Source: a virus
DNA length: 36,967 nucleotides
IMG/VR virus record: IMGVR_UViG_3300033148_001450
Span: 1 to 36,967 of that record
Reading direction: 5' to 3' (one strand)
The notes below the pieces were generated by a model. That model saw only the letters and a program-made list of their open reading frames with translations, did not search any database and had not been told where the DNA came from. The position numbers were made by a program, and so were the translations under genes. This document shows, piece after piece, positions 32,468 through 36,967 of this stretch (its first letter is position 1; each line of letters starts with the position of its first letter).

Positions 32468-33814
32468 CTAAACCATTCTAACAATATCGCCCGTGACCAT
32501 ACCAGCGAGTGATTCTTTCTTCCTTAATACAGAGTGGATACGTACATCGACGGTATTCCTCATCAGTAAATCTATGTATGTAATGTTACGCGTCTGTCCT
32601 ATTCGATGAAGCCTGTCCTCTGCCTGTATCCTATCTCCGTAGCTGTAGCTGTTGCTCATAAACACACAGTACGAGGCAGCGGTTAAATTGATACCAACAC
32701 CGGCAGTTTGTATCTGTCCTATGAAGACCCGTGTATCTTTATCTTCATTGAACCGCTTAATGCGGCTAATTCTATCTTTAATTGCTCCGTGTATAGCTGT
32801 GCTTTTAATACCATGAACACCAAATGCCCTTTCGAGCATTGCGATTTCCTTTTTGAAGCGCACAAATACGACCACTTTATCCGTAACAGGTAAGTCGTTA
32901 AGGAAATCAATAAGCCATGTAACTTTAGGATTTTTCTCAAACTCATGCTCGTTACCCTCCACGTCTTTAGTAAAACCTGCTGTTATCTGGCTGAACCTCA
33001 TTAACCGTGTAAGCACGATTGGTGCGGTGACTACCGCGCCACTGAACTCAAATATAAACTCCTTCTTTAACGTCTTGTACAGGTGCGCTTGCTGGTCTGG
33101 TAGGTCGAGCTTAATGACCTGATACAGTTTGTCCGGCAGGTCTAGGCATTCCGCTTTGGTCTTACGCACGGCACAGGCGAACACCCTCTGCTTGAAGCTG
33201 TCCATGTTCCGCCACTGTATCGGTTGCTTACCCATGAAGCCTCCCATGACTGCATATCGGTTACGAAACCGGTAGAAGCTGATACCAAATATGGACGGAT
33301 CGAGTACCCTGTACTGAGCGAAGATGTCCAACGGGCTCTGTGTTACTGGTGTACCGGTCAAGATGTAGCGCTTCGGTATGCTCTGGCTGATGTCGTAGCA
33401 GGCTTTGGACTGTAAGCTCTTGAAATGCTTTATGTTCTGGCTCTCATCTAAGATGAGCACGTCAAACTTCTTCTCCTTTAGCTCCCTAGCGAGTATGCGC
33501 GTGCTCTCATAGTTTATGATGAACACGTCTGCCTCATGGGTGAGGCGCTTTAATCGTGTAGGCTTAGTGCCTGATAGCACAATGCAGCTAAGGTCAGAAT
33601 GCTTGCTCACCTCATCTAACCAGTTGTCAGTAATGGTGTTCGGGCATACTACCAGAGCGGTGACGGTCTTGTTCCGCTTCTTGACCCAATCGAGGTATGC
33701 TATGAGCGTGAGCGTCTTTCCCGTCCCCTGCTCCATGAATACCCCGTAGTACGGTTCAAGTTTCAACATTTCAAGCACGTCACTCTGATGATCGAATAGC
33801 TCTGTCTTAATCAT
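32468..33814 (-). CDS. SNF2-family superfamily 2 helicase/translocase
   Basis: The start is taken at ATG 33814, which overlaps the VRR-NUC stop (ATGA), giving 448 residues. Motifs counted from this ATG: I FMEQGTGKT (about 26-34), Ia VVCPNTI, II LDESQNIK (DESQ box, about 122-129), III LTGTPV (about 152-157), V TAGVGINLTAASYC and VI QAEDRLHRIGQT. These define an SNF2-type DNA translocase, which moves on duplex DNA using ATP and can remodel or displace bound proteins. Gene order with VRR-NUC is common in phages and suggests joint work in recombination, repair or host-DNA attack. It is shorter than cellular SNF2 proteins but has both RecA lobes. Confidence 0.95.
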   Translation of the reverse strand: MIKTELFDHQSDVLEMLKLEPYYGVFMEQGTGKTLTLIAYLDWVKKRNKTVTALVVCPNTITDNWLDEVSKHSDLSCIVLSGTKPTRLKRLTHEADVFIINYESTRILARELKEKKFDVLILDESQNIKHFKSLQSKACYDISQSIPKRYILTGTPVTQSPLDIFAQYRVLDPSIFGISFYRFRNRYAVMGGFMGKQPIQWRNMDSFKQRVFACAVRKTKAECLDLPDKLYQVIKLDLPDQQAHLYKTLKKEFIFEFSGAVVTAPIVLTRLMRFSQITAGFTKDVEGNEHEFEKNPKVTWLIDFLNDLPVTDKVVVFVRFKKEIAMLERAFGVHGIKSTAIHGAIKDRISRIKRFNEDKDTRVFIGQIQTAGVGINLTAASYCVFMSNSYSYGDRIQAEDRLHRIGQTRNITYIDLLMRNTVDVRIHSVLRKKESLAGMVTGDIVRMV

Positions 33815-34149
33815 TCTATGTCGTTTCCCCCTGTACATGCCTTCTCTAATATATGGGCAACCGCCTCACTGAACTCGTAACCCGTGCCACGTATCCACCA
33901 CTTCTTGTTCCGGTTGTTGAATGTCAGCACTCCGGCATACCCACCGTTCTTGATTATCTCAAGCAACGTGTACACCTGTATCTGAGATGGATGGTTGTAG
34001 TCGATCTTCATTTCTAGCCCAACGAACCGCCCGCGATAGCACCCGACTATGTCCGGCACACCGGCACGGAATCTGTCGGCACTTTTCCAGAAGTGCCCTT
34101 GCTTCTGCAGGGCTCCCACCATCTTTGTTGTCGCTTGTGTCTCGGTCAT
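33811..34149 (-). CDS. VRR-NUC domain nuclease
   Basis: This 112-residue protein has the PD-(D/E)xK signature of VRR-NUC nucleases: FRAGVPDIVGCYRGRFVGLE followed by MK (D33, E46 and K48 as likely catalytic residues). N-terminal E3/Q5 (MTETQATTKMV) and a later Q56 (SQIQVYTLLEII) fit the family. Phage members have been linked to Holliday-junction or branched-DNA cleavage. ATGA overlaps link it to both neighbours, the SNF2 helicase downstream and a small unknown gene upstream. Confidence 0.92.
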   Translation of the reverse strand: MTETQATTKMVGALQKQGHFWKSADRFRAGVPDIVGCYRGRFVGLEMKIDYNHPSQIQVYTLLEIIKNGGYAGVLTFNNRNKKWWIRGTGYEFSEAVAHILEKACTGGNDIE

Positions 34150-34436
34150 TTAGGTCTGTATTGGAGGTTTTCTAATTGTAACTTAATGCGGTCGAAGTCC
34201 TCTGCGGTGATCTCCTCACCCACACGGTATGACAGGCTCTTCCCATCTATGAACCAAAAGCTCACCACGTCGGCTTTGTATTCGTCGAAGTCGTCACGCT
34301 TCTCACCTTTCTCAATGCCGTCTTTCAGTTTATATTGAACCGTGTCACGTTCTACGGACTGGCTCACAGATAAGGCAAGATTGATCGTGATACCGTCACG
34401 GATTTTAAGCAAAGCTGGGGCGGTCAAATTCAGCAT
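34146..34436 (-). CDS. Hypothetical early protein (96 aa)
   Basis: AAAGGAAAATC leads into ATG 34436. The protein starts MLNLTAPALLKIRDGITINL and carries a possible beta core and an acidic helix at the end (ITAEDFDRIKLQLENLQ). No metal, nucleotide or membrane motif is visible. It is overlapped by the preceding gene by seven bases and by the following nuclease gene by four. Confidence 0.65.
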   Translation of the reverse strand: MLNLTAPALLKIRDGITINLALSVSQSVERDTVQYKLKDGIEKGEKRDDFDEYKADVVSFWFIDGKSLSYRVGEEITAEDFDRIKLQLENLQYRPK

Positions 34437-34636
34437 GATTTTCCTTTCGATTTGTCGATGAAGGTCAGCTCACACTTCCGCTTCCCTATACATTTAATTA
34501 AGTTATTTACGGGGATTTGGGCGTTCTGCTTGGTCGTGTATGTCTCACTCACCCACACTATCTTGCGGTTAGCGGACTTGATACGTGACCAGAAGTGCCC
34601 TTTCTTGGACTTGAGTATCTCGATGTAGTATTCCAT
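34430..34636 (-). CDS. DUF1508/YegP-like small protein
   Basis: This 68-residue protein has GHFWSRIKSANRKIVWVSET followed by YTTKQNAQIPVNNLIK, matching the DUF1508 pattern (F-W/Y-R-x-K-A-x-N, then S-E-x-Y-x-x-K). The family's function is not settled. It is the first gene after the promoter at 34684-34712, with ACGGAG before ATG 34636. The C-terminal cysteines (IKCIGKRKCEL) are extra to the family core. Confidence 0.75.
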   Translation of the reverse strand: MEYYIEILKSKKGHFWSRIKSANRKIVWVSETYTTKQNAQIPVNNLIKCIGKRKCELTFIDKSKGKSC

Positions 34637-34683
34637 TTGTACTCCGTAGGGGGTTATGCTTCGGTGCGGTTAGTTAATGCGGG

Positions 34684-34712
34684 ATTATACTGCGGTTATG
34701 CCGGTGTGTCAA
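34684..34712 (-). promoter_or_regulatory. Near-consensus sigma-70 promoter
   Basis: On the minus strand TTGACA (34707-34712) is followed by exactly 17 bases and TATAAT (34684-34689). Both hexamers are perfect consensus. It points at the gene starting at 34636, about 40 bases beyond the expected transcription start near 34677. It should drive the replication operon with host RNA polymerase. Confidence 0.92.
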
Positions 34713-34740
34713 GAAATTTATTCTCTCGACGAGGATTGGA

Positions 34741-34768
34741 CACTGCCCATACTAAAATATGGACAGTG
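34741..34768 (-). terminator. Hairpin between upstream genes and the promoter
   Basis: CACTGTCCAT and ATGGGCAGTG (minus strand) pair at ten positions with one G-U, around an 8-base loop. It begins 10 bases after the stop of the 53-residue gene and lies 28 bases upstream of the promoter -35. There is no T-tract, so it could be a Rho-dependent terminator component, an mRNA end or an operator rather than an intrinsic terminator. Confidence 0.5.
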
Positions 34769-34778
34769 CCTCACTTAT

Positions 34779-34940
34779 TTATTTTGCATCATTAAACGAT
34801 ATTATCCCCCTCTTCATTAAGAGACACACAAAGCTCATAGCCTTGTTGATCTCTGCCGGTGTGTCGAAACACATACACGCATGGAGGGCTGTCTTATCAT
34901 ACACTTCTCTAGCCATCACTTCGTCTTCGGTCTCCATCAT
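34779..34940 (-). CDS. Small early protein (53 aa)
   Basis: AGAGGAG lies before the double start ATG-ATG at 34940. The product (MMETEDEVMAREVYDKTALH, then ACMCFDTPAE and KAMSFVCLLMKRGIISFND) is helical with three cysteines and a fairly hydrophobic end. It overlaps the preceding gene by 32 bases. It is followed by a hairpin and the promoter, so it is the last gene of the upstream transcript. The family is unknown. Confidence 0.62.
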   Translation of the reverse strand: MMETEDEVMAREVYDKTALHACMCFDTPAEINKAMSFVCLLMKRGIISFNDAK

Positions 34941-35145
34941 CTAACTCCTCTCTGCTAAAGAGTTCCATCTGGTCTGTTGTCTGGTTGTCCGACTTCACCA
35001 CAACAACGTCATTAACTTCTATGTTGTCTTCTACACCTCCATCATACAGTTGTTCAATGGCACATTCCTCTGCTTTCTCTTCGTCTCTAGCCTCGACAGA
35101 GACAGTCGCACTTCCTCGGTAATACAGTGTTACGTTGTATATCAT
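34909..35145 (-). CDS. Small acidic early protein (78 aa)
   Basis: AGAAAGGC precedes ATG 35145. The sequence MIYNVTLYYRGSATVSVEAR resembles the first strands of small phage sensory or DpnD/PcfM-like domains, with an acidic continuation (EEKAEECAIEQLYDGGVEDN). The strand-strand-helix order (residues 1-45) supports a compact fold. No specific family is certain. Confidence 0.62.
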   Translation of the reverse strand: MIYNVTLYYRGSATVSVEARDEEKAEECAIEQLYDGGVEDNIEVNDVVVVKSDNQTTDQMELFSREELDDGDRRRSDG

Positions 35146-35155
35146 GTTTGCCTTT

Positions 35156-35686
35156 CTACTTGCTACATATCACTGACTTAGTTGTCTGCACAGAGTACTT
35201 ACAGTGTATTTTGTTAGCGTTGAGTTTCTTCATAATTGTAGAGACAGCTTTCTCTGTCCCGTCGGTGACAATAACACCTAGTACCTTGATCTGTTCCGTC
35301 TTACCCTCACCTATGTCCATCTTCTTCGTAGTACGTGTGAAGGACACTGTCGATCCTTTGTACGCTAGCCTAAGCCTACGCACACGCATGTGTCTTAGGT
35401 CTAGGGCGAGCTCTTTACATATCTCACGGGCGTTGCGTGCTATCGTGGCACGTGCCCCTGAGAGAAGACCAGATGCGGCTACAGTTGTAGACGGCTCACG
35501 CATTGATGTGACGCCTAGTGCTGTTAGCGTCGGAGGTATGCGTGTCACCATAGTGCGAAACGTCATGCCCACTTCAAACGTAAGCTCTTCGATTGTTAGG
35601 TCTTTGTCAATAGTTAAGACCTCCTGCAGTTTGTTCTCTACGATACACCACTGGAACAGTGGGCGTTCTTCTTTTACTTTTACCAT
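35156..35686 (-). CDS. Hypothetical early protein (176 aa)
   Basis: AAGGAGTGTAAC before ATG 35686 and the minus-strand context favour this frame over the opposite-strand frame of similar length. The product has an acidic N-terminal half (EVLTIDKDLTIEELTFEVGM) and a basic helical centre (LDLRHMRVRRLRLAYKGS). Cysteines are few and scattered. No motif identifies a function. It directly follows the XRE-type regulator and may be controlled by it. Confidence 0.62.
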   Translation of the reverse strand: MVKVKEERPLFQWCIVENKLQEVLTIDKDLTIEELTFEVGMTFRTMVTRIPPTLTALGVTSMREPSTTVAASGLLSGARATIARNAREICKELALDLRHMRVRRLRLAYKGSTVSFTRTTKKMDIGEGKTEQIKVLGVIVTDGTEKAVSTIMKKLNANKIHCKYSVQTTKSVICSK

Positions 35687-35687
35687 G

Positions 35688-36101
35688 TTACACTCCTTGT
35701 TTGCATAAGTAAACGATCTGCCGTATCACCTCACCACGTTCCTCTTGGAACTCAGCCCACGTTCTCTGTTTACTCAGTTGTTGTACGTACCCGTCTAAGA
35801 CACTCCCTATTTGCTGTGCCAATATCTCCGGCACGATAAGATGTCTACGATAAGCACGTGTTGGTTTGTTCTTGTCGTCTTGTTTCTTGTATATCTTCTG
35901 TATTGCTTCCTCACGTCGCACCTCACCCGTCTCTGGTATGATACCTAACTTCATTAACTTCTTACGGTTCTTCTTGCTACGTGGTGTGCTTCTGCCGGAC
36001 TTCCACGAATAGATACTAGCTACGTGGACACCTAGCTTCTCTGCCATTCTATCCGAGCTTAGTTTATTGTCCTGCATGTACTTCTTCAGTGCTTGTTGCA
36101 T
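35688..36101 (-). CDS. XRE-type helix-turn-helix regulator
   Basis: The start is ATG 36101, preceded by GGAAAGGA; in-frame upstream starts have no ribosome site. Residues about 1-45 (MQQALKKYMQDNKLSSDRMA, EKLGVHVASIYSWKSGRST) form a Cro/CI-type HTH, with VHVASIYSWKSG as the recognition helix. The C-terminal 90 residues are basic and then helical, possibly for dimerisation (AQQIGSVLDGYVQQLSKQ). A perfect 10-bp inverted repeat lies 25-61 bases upstream. It may autoregulate or control the early genes. Confidence 0.82.
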   Translation of the reverse strand: MQQALKKYMQDNKLSSDRMAEKLGVHVASIYSWKSGRSTPRSKKNRKKLMKLGIIPETGEVRREEAIQKIYKKQDDKNKPTRAYRRHLIVPEILAQQIGSVLDGYVQQLSKQRTWAEFQEERGEVIRQIVYLCKQGV

Positions 36102-36125
36102 GTCATTCCTTTCCATAGTGAGCGA

Positions 36126-36162
36126 CACGGTACACGAAAGGGGCAACCAAAAGTGTACCGTG
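36126..36162 (-). promoter_or_regulatory. Perfect inverted repeat, possible operator
   Basis: CACGGTACAC (36126-36135) and GTGTACCGTG (36153-36162) are exact 10-bp inverted repeats separated by 17 bases. A second, outer 6-bp repeat, ATAGTG/CACTAT, lies at 36115-36120 and 36172-36177. The pair sits just upstream of the HTH regulator gene and downstream of the ThiF-like stop. It could be an operator for the adjacent regulator or a hairpin ending the ThiF transcript. Confidence 0.6.
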
Positions 36163-36173
36163 CCACGTGCCCA

Positions 36174-36836
36174 CTATCCGTGTACTACATTCATGTGATT
36201 GGCGTTCTGGAAGTCCATACGCATGACGTTATGTATGCGCTTGCCCTCCATGAGAAGCCGTGTGTTGTTAGCTATCATAGAAGCTATCCATAGCACGTTG
36301 TACATTACTGCTTTCTGTGTGCATGGTAGCTCGCTTGCTTCTGTTTCACTCCATAGGTACTGCAGGTATATGCGCTTGTCTTCTGATTTACGCAAGTCCA
36401 CTGTGTACACCTCTGCCTGCTGTCCCCCCATGCGCCCATCTATGAAGCTGTCCACGTCTACGTTGCGCTTTACAGCGTCGAAGATGTGCTTGCGTACTAC
36501 CATGCTGTCTACTGCCATGATGACATGACCGGACAGTGCTTCTGTCGCCCAGTTGTGCCGGTAGTATTTGATCTGTATGTCCTCAAAGTCATGTACCATG
36601 CCATACAGAGCTTCTGCCTTATTCTTCCCTACGTCGCTGTACCGGTAGAACTGATTGCTTATGTTCTCTTCCCCGACGCTGTCATTGTCATATACAGTGA
36701 TGTCGTGGAAGCCCATCTTAGCTAGTGTTAGTGTCGTGAATGACCCGATAGCCCCACAACCTATAACGGTTATGGGGTTCTCGAATATATCAGGGTTCAC
36801 TAAGTCAGCTTGTCGTGAGCGTCTTAGTTCTGTCAT
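36174..36836 (-). CDS. ThiF/E1-like adenylyltransferase-family protein (220 aa)
   Basis: ATG 36836 is preceded by AGGAGGACAGC and overlaps the previous stop (ATGA). The nucleotide-binding motif ITVIGCGAIGS (residues 23-32), the acidic strand end TVYDNDSVGEENISNQFY (47-64), and later AVDSM and ELPCTQKAV (C172) match the ThiF/MoeB/E1 family. These proteins adenylate the C terminus of a small carrier or modify a peptide. No beta-grasp carrier, E2 or JAB gene is in view. It could act in a ubiquitin-like or PRTRC-type system, or in host modification. Confidence 0.85.
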   Translation of the reverse strand: MTELRRSRQADLVNPDIFENPITVIGCGAIGSFTTLTLAKMGFHDITVYDNDSVGEENISNQFYRYSDVGKNKAEALYGMVHDFEDIQIKYYRHNWATEALSGHVIMAVDSMVVRKHIFDAVKRNVDVDSFIDGRMGGQQAEVYTVDLRKSEDKRIYLQYLWSETEASELPCTQKAVMYNVLWIASMIANNTRLLMEGKRIHNVMRMDFQNANHMNVVHG

Positions 36837-36967
36837 GCTGTCCTCCTGTTCCAGTGGTCTATGGCGTCGCCTATGTTCTTGTGTATTGTCTTTACACCAC
36901 ATATGCTACAACGAACATGACTGCGCCTTGTTGTTTTGTATGTCACTATGGTTGGTGTTGCTATGGC
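36833..36967 (-). CDS. Lar-like zinc ribbon protein (5' end outside window)
   Basis: The frame is open from the window edge to TGA 36833-36835. The visible end, VRCSICGVKTIHKNIGDAID then HWNRRTA, has the second half of a Lar-family zinc ribbon: C-x2-C-G, a short strand, a helix A-I-x-x-W-N-x-R. A first C-x2-C pair would lie beyond the window. Lar proteins alleviate restriction by the host. The family is also common in phages with unknown roles. The stop overlaps the ThiF-like start (ATGA). Confidence 0.75.
   Translation of the reverse strand, partial: AIATPTIVTYKTTRRSHVRCSICGVKTIHKNIGDAIDHWNRRTA

Noticed and set aside
35127-35708. Plus-strand open frame of 193 codons
   Set aside because: It mirrors the 176-residue minus-strand gene, which has a strong ribosome site and fits the local strand and spacing.

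Overview
The window is part of a tailed double-stranded DNA phage genome, or a phage contig from a metagenome. Genes are densely packed, with many 1-4 base stop/start overlaps and strong AGGAG-type ribosome binding sites, so the host is a bacterium. Nothing in the window identifies the host. The set of connector and nozzle-like proteins, putative ejection proteins and a family A DNA polymerase suggests a podovirus-like virion. Terminase, portal, capsid, endolysin and RNA polymerase genes are not visible and presumably lie outside the window.

Layout, plus strand (1-23378): a virion module. It opens with the tail of a zinc-ribbon-headed protein. Next come fibre and lectin-type proteins (583-3393), interrupted by an antisense HNH endonuclease, then a run of small beta-rich or coiled-coil virion proteins (3406-7768), including a strange Val/Lys/Glu/Pro repeat protein. 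A membrane/lysis-like cluster follows (7765-10285), with a lipoprotein, several small membrane proteins and a tail-collar fibre inside it. The connector/nozzle-type pair (10386-13974), split by a second homing endonuclease, is followed by a glycine-rich fibre and a block of probable internal or ejected virion proteins ending in a 1631-residue protein (15230-23378).

Layout, minus strand (36967-23370): the early and replication module, tail-to-tail with the virion module. Reading in the direction of transcription: a Lar-like zinc ribbon (partial), a ThiF/E1-like protein, an XRE-type regulator behind a perfect inverted repeat, several small unknown proteins, and a hairpin followed by a near-perfect sigma-70 promoter at 34684-34712. 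Downstream of that promoter are a DUF1508-like protein, a VRR-NUC nuclease, an SNF2-type helicase, small Cys-containing proteins, an HNH unit fused in frame to a phage protein, an SSB-like candidate, a DnaG-type primase, an MCM-like AAA+ helicase, a string of tiny membrane proteins, a tRNA-Met with unusual structured RNA around it, and a family A DNA polymerase flanked on both sides by HNH endonucleases.

The replication genes form a plausible replisome: primase, helicase, polymerase and ssDNA-binding candidate, with VRR-NUC and SNF2 for recombination or repair. The most unusual points are: the MCM-type helicase appears split, with its N-terminal zinc/OB-like region carried on the C terminus of the primase; an approximately 170-nt tRNA-like folded RNA sits directly upstream of an HNH gene; an alveolin-like repeat protein occurs in the virion cluster; and five homing-endonuclease units occur in 37 kb.
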